NCBI GenBank assembly: GCA_900550865.1
Contig: URTM01000035.1
Span: 1-26,217 of the forward strand
DNA: 26,217 bases
Source: an uncultured Dorea sp.
GTDB taxonomy: Bacteria > Bacillota > Clostridia > Lachnospirales > Lachnospiraceae
Reading direction: 5' to 3'
Shown here: one piece after another, positions 7,175 to 16,042 of the stretch
Numbering within the stretch: the stretch's first letter is position 1
Layout of the letters: each line of letters opens with the position of its first letter
Made by a program: the position numbers and the translations under genes
The notes under the pieces: generated by a model
What the model was told of the DNA's origin: nothing
What the model saw: only the letters and a program-made list of their open reading frames with translations
Databases searched by the model: none

Positions 7175-10100
7175 ATGAAAATAGAGAAAAAAATATGGCT
7201 CTCGTTGATCGCATCTGTCTTATTTGCCGTTATCTTTTCCATCTGGATATTCAGACAGGATACTGTTCGGAACGATCTGCCTTTTGATAACACCACCTCA
7301 CTGAAAACAACAAGCTTTAAAACTGACGATGCGAAAACGGAATCTGTGATTCTGCCCGATGAATTCCGCACGCAAAAATCCATTCTTTTCCGGACTACCC
7401 ATACCAATGCGGAAGTCTGGCTGGACGGAAAACTTATTTATCAGTATGGAAATGAAAAAAACGCACCAAAATTCATGAAATCACCCGGATCCTGCTGGCA
7501 TATTGTAGACATCCCGGAAAACAGTGATGCTAAAAAACTGACCGTCAAGATTATCCCTGTATATAAGGGTTATTATGGGAAGCCGGCTCATCTTTTTCTG
7601 GGTACGCGAGGCGATTGTATTCTGAAGATTCTCACCCAGAGTCTCGGAATACTGATCCTCAGTTGCGGTGTTTTATTTTTAGGATTTCTCTCTCTGGTAT
7701 TGTATATTGCAGTGGTACGGAAGAAACAGGAGGATTTTTCCGAAGAAACATCTAAAATATTCCTGAATCTTGGAATCTTCTCCCTGCTGATCGCCTTATG
7801 GTCCCTGAAGCAATGCGGTTTCCTGCAGTTTGTAGTTCCGGATGGGAGAACACTGTATTTTATTGACTTCTTTACATTTTACCTCTTTCCTGTACCGTTT
7901 AATTTCCTTTTATATGATATTTGCAAAAGTAAATTTCGGAAAGGTGCCCTGTTCCTGTCTGTTTTTTATCTGATCAATATGGCTTCAGCCGTCCTTCTTC
8001 AGTGCATGGGAATTGTCGATATCTTCCTGATTCTTCCGTTCACGCATCTGATCATGTTTGTGAATGCAGTATATACGATCGGACTGATCCATTACGAAGC
8101 AAAACAGCTGGAAAACAAAACGGCCAGAAAATTCAAATATCCAATGTACCTCATTATGTGTTTTGCTTTATCGGAACTATTGGTTTATTATATCCACCGC
8201 TTCCAGCAGACATCTGTATTCCTTCCGCTTGGGACTCTGCTGTTTATCCTTATGCTGATCTGGATCCAGGTATCGCAATATTATGAGCAGTGTATCCAGA
8301 AGCAAAAACTGATCTACTTCCAGAAACTGGCAAATATCGATATGCTCACCGAAGCCATGAACCGGAATGCCTACGAAAATATGATCCGCTATCTGGATGA
8401 ACAGGAGCTGGAATTACATACTACCGGAGTTGTCTTATTAGACCTTGATAATCTGAAGGAAATTAATGATAACTTTGGCCACGAAAAGGGAGATGAAGCC
8501 TTAAAGCTTTGCTATCAGTGTATCCGTCAGGCTTTTCCATCAGAACAGAATTGTTTCCGGATCGGCGGAGACGAATTTGCCTATATTTTCCACAAAGATG
8601 AAAAAGAACTGATTGCAGATAAGATCCATAAACTGAAGCTGCTTCTGAATGAAAAGGATCAGGATCTTCCTTATTCTCTCAGTGCATCTTCCGGTTATGC
8701 CTATTATCAGCCTGATACCGATATGGATTTTAAAGATATCGTAAGACGCAGTGATACTATGCTTTACCGTGAAAAACGAAGAAAAAAAATGTCACATTCT
8801 GCTTCTTCTCATCCGATGCTTTCTTCCGGAAAGAAATCTCATACACAGGGAATCACGGATGAACTGATCACGCAGGAGAAAAAATACCAGCATATTTCAC
8901 CGGCGGAATTATGCGGGATCATCGACCTGCTCAGTCCAAGTACCGATGACTATCTGTACTTTATTGATTTCCGAACCGACTTTTACTATATTGCACCACA
9001 GTCACTGGAACGTTTCTGCGTTCCTCAAAATGCTTTTTACAAAGTTATGGAAACACACCGGGACTTTGTATATGCCGAGGATTATCCGCTGCTGACCGCC
9101 GAATTTCATGATCTGCTTACTACCAACCGTTGTATCCATAATATGGAATACCGCTGGCTGGATCTGAACAGGAATCCGGTCTGGATCAACTGCCGCGGAT
9201 ATCTTGTACGGGATGATTATCAAAAGCCTCTCTACATGGTTGGATGTATTAATGAGATCGGCGAAAAGCAGAAAGCAGATAATATCAGTGGATTTTTCGG
9301 AGAGAATGGTCTGATTGAATACCTGAAGACTCAGGAGACTCCTCTGGAAAATGGATTTCTGTTACGCCTTGGTATCGATAATTTCAAACCGATCAATGAA
9401 AAATTCGGATGGGATTATGGTGATTATATTCTCCGAAAAACTGCAGAGTGTATTTCGCACTGTATTTCAGGGGAACAGCAGGTATACAAATTATCTTCTG
9501 ATGAATTTATCATCGTGGATGTTACTTCTGACGATAAGCAGACAGCAGTACACCTTTACAATAGAATCAAGGAAAACATCAACCAGTTTATTAAAAAGAA
9601 TCATTATACGGCAATCTTTACGATTTCCGGTGGGATTCTCCCATTTTATAATCTTCTTGAAAATGAATATGATGAAATGATGAAGCGGACAGATTTTTCA
9701 TTGAACACAGCGAAAAAACATGGAAGAAACCGTTATTACATTTTCAATGAGCAGGACTATCAACGGTTCTTACATCTGAAAGATATCAGCGATATCCTTC
9801 ATGCGGCGGTCATACATAACTTCCGTGGATTCTCTGTTGCCTTTCAGCCATTGGTGAAAGCAGGCTGCAGACAGCCTTTTGGTGCGGAAACCTTGATGCG
9901 TTTTTCTTCCGAACAGTTCGGAACTATCTCACCGGCAGAATTTATCCCTATCCTGGAAGAAAGCGGTCTCATCATTCCGGCTGGCCGCTGGATCATAAGG
10001 GAAGCACTACAGGCATGTAAAAAGATCCGTGAAACAGTTCCGGACTTCCAGGTCAGCATCAATATCTCACAGATACAGATTGAAAAGTCTGATGTGATAC

Positions 10101-10543
10101 ATGATATCTCTGCTGAACTTGAAAATGCCAAACTTCCTCCGGAAGCGTTGATCGTAGAATTAACGGAAAGTGCTTTGCTGGAAGACAATTCCAATGCACG
10201 GCATTTCCTGAAAGAATTAAGAAAAGCCGGTATACGGCTTGCACTGGATGATTTCGGAACCGGTTATTCGAACTTCCATTATCTCAATGAACTTCGTCCG
10301 GATATCATTAAAATTGACCGTTCCTTTACCGCACAGGCTATAAAAGACGCAAAGGAATATGATCTTTTAAAACGGTTCTGCACTATGATACACCGTCTGA
10401 ATATAAAAATCTGCATAGAAGGTGTGGAGACTGAGGATGAATGGGAAAAGATCCGGCTGATAGATCCTGATTATAGTCAGGGATATCTGTGGGGAAAACC
10501 TTGCTCTTTCGATGAACTTCTTCAAAAAGGACTCCGGGTTTAA
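7175..10543 (+). CDS. Membrane 7TM-GGDEF-PAS-GGDEF-EAL cyclic-di-GMP signalling protein
   Basis: A 1122-residue protein. Residues 8-26 are a membrane anchor and 30-150 an extracytoplasmic domain with a VWLDGKLIYQYG strand pair like the jelly-roll sensors of 7TMR proteins. About seven membrane segments fill 152-370. A first GGDEF domain (385-535) keeps the catalytic signature RIGGDEF (462-468) and LLDLDNLKEINDNFGH, but has no RxxD inhibitory site before it. A PAS-like domain follows (590-700). A second GGDEF-like domain (705-860) has SSDEF (774-778), so it is probably inactive or regulatory. The EAL domain (885-1122) keeps AETLMRF (E905), N963, E995, DDFGTGYS (D1025, D1026), K1046, E1082 and QGYLWGKP. 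It therefore may both make and degrade c-di-GMP; the EAL half looks complete. Transcribed alone. Confidence 0.93.
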   Translation: MKIEKKIWLSLIASVLFAVIFSIWIFRQDTVRNDLPFDNTTSLKTTSFKTDDAKTESVILPDEFRTQKSILFRTTHTNAEVWLDGKLIYQYGNEKNAPKFMKSPGSCWHIVDIPENSDAKKLTVKIIPVYKGYYGKPAHLFLGTRGDCILKILTQSLGILILSCGVLFLGFLSLVLYIAVVRKKQEDFSEETSKIFLNLGIFSLLIALWSLKQCGFLQFVVPDGRTLYFIDFFTFYLFPVPFNFLLYDICKSKFRKGALFLSVFYLINMASAVLLQCMGIVDIFLILPFTHLIMFVNAVYTIGLIHYEAKQLENKTARKFKYPMYLIMCFALSELLVYYIHRFQQTSVFLPLGTLLFILMLIWIQVSQYYEQCIQKQKLIYFQKLANIDMLTEAMNRNAYENMIRYLDEQELELHTTGVVLLDLDNLKEINDNFGHEKGDEALKLCYQCIRQAFPSEQNCFRIGGDEFAYIFHKDEKELIADKIHKLKLLLNEKDQDLPYSLSASSGYAYYQPDTDMDFKDIVRRSDTMLYREKRRKKMSHSASSHPMLSSGKKSHTQGITDELITQEKKYQHISPAELCGIIDLLSPSTDDYLYFIDFRTDFYYIAPQSLERFCVPQNAFYKVMETHRDFVYAEDYPLLTAEFHDLLTTNRCIHNMEYRWLDLNRNPVWINCRGYLVRDDYQKPLYMVGCINEIGEKQKADNISGFFGENGLIEYLKTQETPLENGFLLRLGIDNFKPINEKFGWDYGDYILRKTAECISHCISGEQQVYKLSSDEFIIVDVTSDDKQTAVHLYNRIKENINQFIKKNHYTAIFTISGGILPFYNLLENEYDEMMKRTDFSLNTAKKHGRNRYYIFNEQDYQRFLHLKDISDILHAAVIHNFRGFSVAFQPLVKAGCRQPFGAETLMRFSSEQFGTISPAEFIPILEESGLIIPAGRWIIREALQACKKIRETVPDFQVSINISQIQIEKSDVIHDISAELENAKLPPEALIVELTESALLEDNSNARHFLKELRKAGIRLALDDFGTGYSNFHYLNELRPDIIKIDRSFTAQAIKDAKEYDLLKRFCTMIHRLNIKICIEGVETEDEWEKIRLIDPDYSQGYLWGKPCSFDELLQKGLRV

Positions 10544-10567
10544 TAAAACCGGAGTCCTTGATTTTTT
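10527..10567. terminator. Bidirectional terminator between convergent genes
   Basis: AAGGACTCCGG (10527-10537) and CCGGAGTCCTT (10549-10559) form an 11-bp stem with an 11-base loop. TTTTTT follows on the plus strand and TTTTTG on the minus strand, so it can serve both genes. The left arm and loop include the last codons and the TAA stop of the c-di-GMP gene. Confidence 0.88.
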
Positions 10568-10587
10568 AAGGGCTTTCGCATCTTGAA

Positions 10588-12447
10588 TTATCCTTTGTTT
10601 TTCCGAACCAGGCAGATACTTCCTGCTCCGCTACTGAACAACAGTAGTATCATCCAGAAGAATATCTCATCACTATCCGCTGTCTTCGGACTTTTTACTG
10701 AAGTTTTTGTTCCACTTGCTTTTTCTTTTTTCTCTGTTTTCACAGCTTCCGGCTGTTCTTTCACCGGCTGCTCCGGTACAGGCGGTGTAACAGGCACAGG
10801 TGGCTGTCCCGGTTCTTCTGCCTCTTTGGTTGTCTGAATCATATTCTGCTTCGCTGCACTTGCAGTAACGGTATCGGAACCCTGTTCAAAGAAGCGAATC
10901 AACAACTCTTCGCAGCAGGAATATTCTCCGGTCTCCATTGCACCGGCAAGCTGTGGATAGCTGTCAGAGCCGGCAAGGTAATTGTTAACTGCTACGGTAT
11001 ACTCTTTTGTATCATCCAGATCCTGCCCATCTTTTTTCACTGAAAGCACACGGGCACCCACTGGCTGCGCCGGATCGAAGCGGACGGTAATTCCGCCGAC
11101 CTGCAGATAACTTCCACTGTCATTTGGCCACGCATCCCACTCACCACTGTCATTTGCAGCAATACAGTTTTTCTGAATGACAAGACTGGTCTCCAGCATT
11201 TCCTTTATCTGTGCACCGGTCAGTTTTTTGGTCACCACATAGTTTCCATAAGGACTGACATTGATAACATCTCCGTACGTTACCGTTCCGGCGGCAATAG
11301 AAGCACGGATTCCACCAGCATTTTCAAAGGCTATATCAGCCCCTGTGGCAAGCAGGTACGCATCCGTTATGACATTTCCAAGATTTGTCTGTCCAATACG
11401 GATATGTTCCCAGACACCGTCTAATTCCACCGGCGAAGTACCGATGACACGATTCAGTACTGTCTCATTTTCCGCTTTGATCGAATCCAATACAGCTGTC
11501 ACGGAAGCATCCTTTGGATAGTTTTGTGCCGCTTCATAATCGACCGATGTCTTCTTATAATCCACATGTACGCTTCCATCCTCATCCATAGTACAGTTCA
11601 GATCGATCAGACCCACAGTATTTAAATAATATCCGCTTTCCGATACGTAGGCTGTTGAGCCATCCGGTGTCGTCACAGATTCACTGAGTTCAATATGCTC
11701 ATGTCCACACAGCCACAAATCGACACCGTCCACCTGTGCAGCCACATTCTTCGGATCAAGCGTATGGGACAATGCGATCACTACATCACACCCCTCTGCC
11801 TTTAACGCGGCAGCTTCCCTTCTTGCATAAGCTACCGCATCCTGAAAGTCCAGCCCCTCCACATTAGATGGTGTCGTCTTATTTTTCATCTCCGGATCAC
11901 TTACACCAAACACACCGATCTTCAGTGTTTTTCCATTTTTTGTAATCTCTTTTACAAATGCATCTGTATCAAAAAAAGAGGTTCCGTCTGTATTTTTAAT
12001 ATTACCGGATAAAATTTTGACATTAGCAATTCCGCCAAGCTCTTTTAAACGATCTTTGCCATAACTCCAGTCATGGTTTCCTGTAGTCATTGCATCATAT
12101 CCACAAGCTTTCATCAGTTTTGCCACGGATTCTCCCTTTACCAGTGTCGCAATCGCTTGTCCATGAAAAGTATCTCCGGAATCCAACATCAGCGAACCGT
12201 CTGCTCCTTCCGTAAATGCCTGTGCAATTCCGCTCAGCCGGTCCATTCCGATCACCTGATTGTAATCATCCTCTTCTACCCGCGCATGAATATCATTCGT
12301 ATGTACAATTTTTACATCAAAAATTGCACTTCCGGACGCATTTCCATCCTCCGCCTGTACCGGCACTGCCGCAAATAATCCGAAAACCATCCCAAAGGTC
12401 AGCAAAAGTGCTGTTACCTTATTCCATTGTTTTTTTAATTGCTTCAT
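10588..12447 (-). CDS. Secreted, sortase-anchored 5'-nucleotidase / 2',3'-cyclic phosphodiesterase family protein
   Basis: A 619-residue UshA-family surface enzyme that would hydrolyse extracellular nucleotides. Residues 1-32 are a signal peptide (KQLKKQWNK, hydrophobic core, cleavage near VQA-ED). The metallophosphoesterase domain has HTNDIH (49-54), DSGDTFHG (from D89), TTGNHDW (121-127), a downstream SHTLD and CGHEH. The C-terminal 5'-nucleotidase domain contains VTYGDVINVSPYGN. The tail is a proline/lysine-rich spacer, then SPKTADS (about 586-592), a hydrophobic segment and RKNKG, which is a sortase cell-wall sorting signal of the non-canonical xPKTx type. I start at the ATG at 12445-12447, which has AAGGAAGGAG upstream; ten further in-frame codons lack such a site. 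Its promoter is probably at 12577-12623, giving a leader of about 135 bases. Confidence 0.94.
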   Translation of the reverse strand: MKQLKKQWNKVTALLLTFGMVFGLFAAVPVQAEDGNASGSAIFDVKIVHTNDIHARVEEDDYNQVIGMDRLSGIAQAFTEGADGSLMLDSGDTFHGQAIATLVKGESVAKLMKACGYDAMTTGNHDWSYGKDRLKELGGIANVKILSGNIKNTDGTSFFDTDAFVKEITKNGKTLKIGVFGVSDPEMKNKTTPSNVEGLDFQDAVAYARREAAALKAEGCDVVIALSHTLDPKNVAAQVDGVDLWLCGHEHIELSESVTTPDGSTAYVSESGYYLNTVGLIDLNCTMDEDGSVHVDYKKTSVDYEAAQNYPKDASVTAVLDSIKAENETVLNRVIGTSPVELDGVWEHIRIGQTNLGNVITDAYLLATGADIAFENAGGIRASIAAGTVTYGDVINVSPYGNYVVTKKLTGAQIKEMLETSLVIQKNCIAANDSGEWDAWPNDSGSYLQVGGITVRFDPAQPVGARVLSVKKDGQDLDDTKEYTVAVNNYLAGSDSYPQLAGAMETGEYSCCEELLIRFFEQGSDTVTASAAKQNMIQTTKEAEEPGQPPVPVTPPVPEQPVKEQPEAVKTEKKEKASGTKTSVKSPKTADSDEIFFWMILLLFSSGAGSICLVRKNKG

Positions 12448-12576
12448 CTTAACTCCTTCCTTTAATGAAACGGACATTCGTAATCCGCATTCACTCCTTG
12501 TTTATGAAAACAGCTCCTTTTGAACGAATGTGATAAAAGATCCTCCGGTTGTAATAACATAATCTTTCACACTGTT

Positions 12577-12623
12577 CTTCTATACTGATTATGATATCAT
12601 GAAACTTTAACGCCCTCAACCTC
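12577..12623 (-). promoter_or_regulatory. Promoter module, copy A (nucleotidase gene)
   Basis: On the minus strand TTGAGG (12614-12619), a 17-bp spacer and TATCAT (12591-12596) form a plausible sigma-A promoter. The surrounding 47 bases match 22541-22587 at 42 positions in the same orientation. The two boxes, the spacer length and the downstream AATCAGTATAGAAG are all conserved between copies. It is the best promoter for the 5'-nucleotidase. Confidence 0.6.
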
Positions 12624-12717
12624 ACATTTGTTCTAACTGCAGGAACTGAATTTTGAAGAACATTTATATCTTTTTCAATCTTCCACATGTATCCACTTAA
12701 AACATACAGAAAATTTC

Positions 12718-12747
12718 TTGACAACTTTCATATTCCGAGAGTATAAT
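12718..12747 (+). promoter_or_regulatory. Consensus sigma-A promoter on the plus strand
   Basis: TTGACA (12718-12723) and TATAAT (12742-12747) are both perfect, separated by 18 bases. Initiation is expected near 12754. No intact gene follows; a terminator hairpin begins about 14 bases later. Confidence 0.75.
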
Positions 12748-12753
12748 ACAAAA

Positions 12754-12807
12754 AATTTACGCAATACAAAGAAGAGCAATGTTGTTCACAGCATTGCTCT
12801 TCTTTTT
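12754..12807 (+). ncRNA. Candidate short RNA or orphan leader ending in a terminator
   Basis: The RNA from the promoter at 12718-12747 would be only about 54 bases. It would be mostly the hairpin AAAGAAGAGCAATG (12768-12781), loop TTGTTCACAG, CATTGCTCTTCTTT (12792-12805), with a T-run at 12803-12807. It could be a small RNA, or the leader or attenuator of the symporter gene whose remnant follows. No open reading frame is present. No sequence family is recognised. Confidence 0.4.
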
Positions 12808-13107
12808 CCGCTCTGACTACGGCTCTTGCCGCTACGATCGGAATCACCTTATTTGCCTTCTCTACCATCTTAGGATGGGAATATCATGGAGAGAAGGCTT
12901 TTGAATATCTCCTCGGCACACACAAATACAATATGATCTGCCGCATCCTTTTTTCACTCATTGTATATTTTGGATGTACCCAAACCTTAAGCCTTGTCTG
13001 GAACTTTTTTTTGAATTGACGCTTAATGATACTCTTCTTGGGATGTTGATTGTAATCTGTGGGCTTGGTGTTGTGGGCTTACGAAGCGTTATATGCAGAA
13101 AAGCTTA
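12807..13107 (+). pseudogene. Remnant of a sodium:alanine symporter (AGCS family)
   Basis: Without a start codon, the frame from 12807 reads ALTTALAATIGITLFAFST, then ILGWEYHGEKAFEYLLG and LSLVWN, ending at a TGA at 13017-13019. LFAFSTILGWxYxGEKAxEYLxG is the highly conserved late segment of AGCS (AlsT-type) carriers. After a T8 run at 13004-13012 another frame continues as FELTLNDTLLGMLIVICGLG to a stop at 13105-13107. This aligns with the family's ADxLNGLMAIPN region. One extra T would join the frames. Roughly the first three quarters of the usual 450-480-residue protein is missing, so this is a relic of a deleted gene. Confidence 0.8.
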
Positions 13108-13152
13108 AAAATGAAAAGCAGATGCCATCACCGGCATCTGCTTTTCATTTTT
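13107..13152. terminator. Strong bidirectional terminator
   Basis: A perfect 20-bp stem (13107-13126 with 13133-13152) with loop ATCACC. It has A5 at one edge and T6 at the other, so it can terminate on both strands. It closes the symporter remnant on the plus strand and the ABC importer operon, whose last stop is at 13164, on the minus strand. Confidence 0.9.
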
Positions 13153-13163
13153 TACGCAATATT

Positions 13164-13925
13164 TTAATCAATCGTCCATTTGAGCAACTGTTCTTTTACT
13201 TTTTCAAATATCTGCATTACAATTACTAACACAATTACCATAAAAATAAATCCAACCCAGGTATTCGCAAATACACCAAGCTCAGAGTTCTTCTTTACGA
13301 AATATCCCATACCAGATCCGCCTCCATACATCTCGGCAAATACCAGCATTACAAAAGAACTTCTCAGTGAATTTACAAAGCCAGCCAGAATAGAAGGACT
13401 TGCTGCTGGCAGAATTACTTTTGTAAAACGCTTTACTCCTGTCAGTTCCAGCGTAGCTGCCTTGTCCAGATAACGCTTATCAATGGTCATGATTCCCGTA
13501 ATCGTAGCAAACAATGTTGCCCAAACGATATTATAAACAACCAGAAATATAGATGCTGAAAATAAGGTCGGCGACAACAGTAATACAAACGGTGACAGCA
13601 AAATTGACGGGATAACGCTGAACGCATAGATAACCGGATGCAACGCTTCACGGATTCTCTTATTTAATCCCATGATTGTCCCAAATACAACCGCAATTGC
13701 CAGAGAAAGGAATACCGATGGGATAAGTAATTTAAAAGATGCAAACATATTTGTAAGCATTACTTCTTTATTCGACTCAAAGGCAGCCGCAATTTTTTCC
13801 GTTGCCGGAAATAAATACGGATTCAGCTTTTTCACATCTGCTATATAATAATACAACAGCACTAATCCTGCGAATATCAACGCTGTAATCCAATATTTTT
13901 TCACAAAGCCCTTTATCGTTTTCAT
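13164..13925 (-). CDS. ABC importer permease, SsuC/TauC type
   Basis: A 253-residue integral membrane subunit with about six helices. The conserved EAA-loop segment is seen as LDKAATLELTGVKRFTKVIL, followed by PAASPSILAG around residues 153-182; it contacts the ATPase. This subfamily imports taurine, sulfonates, nitrate or thiamine precursors; the sequence does not say which. GGAGATGGG lies before the ATG. It starts 21 bases after the binding-protein stop and is the last gene of the operon. Confidence 0.93.
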   Translation of the reverse strand: MKTIKGFVKKYWITALIFAGLVLLYYYIADVKKLNPYLFPATEKIAAAFESNKEVMLTNMFASFKLLIPSVFLSLAIAVVFGTIMGLNKRIREALHPVIYAFSVIPSILLSPFVLLLSPTLFSASIFLVVYNIVWATLFATITGIMTIDKRYLDKAATLELTGVKRFTKVILPAASPSILAGFVNSLRSSFVMLVFAEMYGGGSGMGYFVKKNSELGVFANTWVGFIFMVIVLVIVMQIFEKVKEQLLKWTID

Positions 13926-13946
13926 CTACCCATCTCCTAAAATCCA

Positions 13947-15047
13947 CTATTTGTCATTTTCTTCAAAGAATTTCTGCTGTGCCTCATAGAATTCCGGGGC
14001 CTCGTCTCCATAAGATTTTGTTGCTTCAGCAAGTGCTTCTTCATAAAGCTTTGTGTTAATATGATCTTCGATATTAATCTTGCAGTCATCGCCAAGATAA
14101 CCTGTTTTATCAAGAATATTCCATGCACGAACAACACTGTTCTTCAGTGGATCTACGTTTACAAAATAATGTTCATCATCCAGCATATAAGCTGCAACAT
14201 AATCTTCTTCCTGTCCGATACGTTTTGCATGCATAGCAACTGCATCTTTTTTGTTTGCTTCATACCAGGACTGTGCACGAAGTAATGCACGAACAATAGC
14301 TTTCACTGTATCCGGATTATCATTTACCCATTCTGTCTGTCCAACCATACGACAGCAGGAATAATTTTCCATGATTTCACTCTGATAACTTACAATCTCG
14401 ATCTCGCCGGCATCTACCAGTTCCTTAACACCATAATTGTTCTGTGTTCCCATAAGAGCATATTTTACTTCTCCACTCTGTACGGCTGCCAGTGCATCAT
14501 CATAGCTTGAATATACTTTCCAGTCAACAACATCTAACGGATTGTCATATCCCAGATCCATAACCGCACCTGTAAAGGCGAAATAACTTGGATTTACCGC
14601 AACTGACTGTCCAATAAATGATTCGATACCTTTCCATTCTGTTCCAGCTTTTGCAATAACCGGCATACATCCCTCTACCATATGTCCGCCGAATATTGTA
14701 AGATCTACTCCCTGTGCAATCTGCTGAAGTGGATTAGATGTACCTGCATTCGATACCACATCTACTTTGCCTGCCGCAAGAAGTGCCATTGCATCCATAT
14801 TCTGAGTAGCTTCTACCGGATCGATCTTGATTCCTTCATCTTTGAAATATCCTTTTTCTTCTGCAATTGTTACCAGAACATTACCACTTGAACCATAGTT
14901 CCATTTTACTGTTGTGAGTTCATCCTTGTTCCCTTGGTCAGTTGTTTCTTTCTTTGTGTCATCTGTTGATTTGTCACTGCTGCCACATCCTGCAAGACCA
15001 AATGTCATGCCAAGAACTAACATAATTGCCAAAACTCTCTTTTTCAT
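13947..15047 (-). CDS. ABC importer substrate-binding lipoprotein, SsuA/TauA/NMT1-like
   Basis: A 366-residue lipoprotein. The signal peptide ends in the lipobox LAGC (C21), followed by a serine/aspartate/threonine-rich linker. The mature part has the opening WNYGSSGNVLVTIAEEKGYF, then AGKVDVVSNAG and a downstream SYDDALAAVQSGEVKYALMG, typical of this periplasmic-binding fold. I chose the ATG at 15045-15047 because AAAGGAG precedes it and the signal peptide then starts MKKRVLAIM. A start 15 codons earlier would have its ATG fused to the GGAG. A 153-base gap with two hairpins separates it from the ATPase gene. Ligand unknown; an organosulfur compound is suggested by the PatB-like gene nearby. 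Confidence 0.92.
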   Translation of the reverse strand: MKKRVLAIMLVLGMTFGLAGCGSSDKSTDDTKKETTDQGNKDELTTVKWNYGSSGNVLVTIAEEKGYFKDEGIKIDPVEATQNMDAMALLAAGKVDVVSNAGTSNPLQQIAQGVDLTIFGGHMVEGCMPVIAKAGTEWKGIESFIGQSVAVNPSYFAFTGAVMDLGYDNPLDVVDWKVYSSYDDALAAVQSGEVKYALMGTQNNYGVKELVDAGEIEIVSYQSEIMENYSCCRMVGQTEWVNDNPDTVKAIVRALLRAQSWYEANKKDAVAMHAKRIGQEEDYVAAYMLDDEHYFVNVDPLKNSVVRAWNILDKTGYLGDDCKINIEDHINTKLYEEALAEATKSYGDEAPEFYEAQQKFFEENDK

Positions 15048-15140
15048 GCTTTTTCTCCTTTTTACTTTCAATAGACTGCCAATCTTACCCATCTCCTAAC
15101 GGGCAGCAACTCCATTAGTCTCTGGATAACACTATATATA

Positions 15141-15205
15141 ACAGGCACCTGCCTGTATATACCATATAAGCACTTACAACAACTTACATATATTGTTGTT
15201 TCAGA
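15141..15205 (-). other. Intercistronic hairpins between ATPase and binding-protein genes
   Basis: ACAGGCA-cc-TGCCTGT (15141-15156) is a compact perfect hairpin. AACAAC (near 15178-15183) can pair with GTTGTT (near 15195-15200). Neither is followed by a T-run, so they are more likely RNA-processing or stability elements. They would let the binding protein accumulate above the other subunits. Confidence 0.4.
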
Positions 15206-15983
15206 TGTGCGTTGTTACATCTTTATTAATCTGATTAATCAGCGCGATACGGAGTTTCATCATGTCCATATTTTCAAATAATCTCTCTCTGGTCGGATGC
15301 TGTTCTTCCGGGATCTTGACATCATAGATAATATTACTCGGCGACTGCCCCAGTACCAGAATCCGATTTGCCAAAAGAAGTGCCTCATCTACATCATGTG
15401 TAACAAAAAACACCGTCTTCTTCTGTTCATCCCTTGCCCAGAGTTCCCGCACAAGATCCTGAAGCCGCGCACGAGTTACCGCATCTAATGCCCCAAACGG
15501 TTCGTCCATTAAAAGAATTGGCGGATCAATGCTGAAAGCTTGCGCAATCGCACATCTCTGCTTCATACCCCCCGACAATTCTTTCGGAAGCTTTTTATAT
15601 ATACTTTCATCTAATCCGACGGCCTTTATCATATTTACAGCAATTTCTTTTAATTCTTTTTTGTCTTTTTTAGGATATCTTTGCTTTAATGCCAAGAATA
15701 TATTATCCCCTGCCGTCATCCATGGAAACAGGCCATAATCCTGGAACACAACACCTTTGTTAAGGCTTGGTCCCCCAATTGCTACACCATCATCCAGAAT
15801 CTCACCTGTCGTCGCTGTCTCAAGTCCCGCCAAGAGACGCAGCAACGTACTCTTACCACAACCGGACTGCCCAAGGATACAGACAAATTCTCCGTCACCA
15901 ATCTCCGTACTGATATCCTTCAGGATTAATTTCCCACCAGTTTCATATGCAAATGATAAATTATTAATCTTAATGCTACTCAT
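15201..15983 (-). CDS. ABC importer ATPase, SsuB/TauB type
   Basis: A 260-residue nucleotide-binding subunit with a complete motif set: Walker A GQSGCGKST (38-46), Q-loop VVFQDYGLFPW (Q81), signature LSGGMKQR (136-143), Walker B LLMDEP (157-162), D-loop GALDA and switch H196 in FVTHDVDEAL. It energises the importer with the permease at 13164-13925. First gene of the three-gene operon; the site before its ATG (AAAGG) is weak. The 140 bases upstream hold AT-rich sequence and a pair of direct repeats. Confidence 0.95.
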   Translation of the reverse strand: MSSIKINNLSFAYETGGKLILKDISTEIGDGEFVCILGQSGCGKSTLLRLLAGLETATTGEILDDGVAIGGPSLNKGVVFQDYGLFPWMTAGDNIFLALKQRYPKKDKKELKEIAVNMIKAVGLDESIYKKLPKELSGGMKQRCAIAQAFSIDPPILLMDEPFGALDAVTRARLQDLVRELWARDEQKKTVFFVTHDVDEALLLANRILVLGQSPSNIIYDVKIPEEQHPTRERLFENMDMMKLRIALINQINKDVTTHI

Positions 15984-16042
15984 GTATAAAAGCCTTTCTT
16001 TTATAACGATAACTCCCTGTTTTATATATATATTTCAAGGAT

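Noticed and set aside
12491..12724. 77-codon minus-strand frame upstream of the nucleotidase
   Set aside because: It spans promoter copy A, lacks a ribosome binding site and has no recognisable family. The other copy of the repeat does not keep this frame open beyond a few codons.
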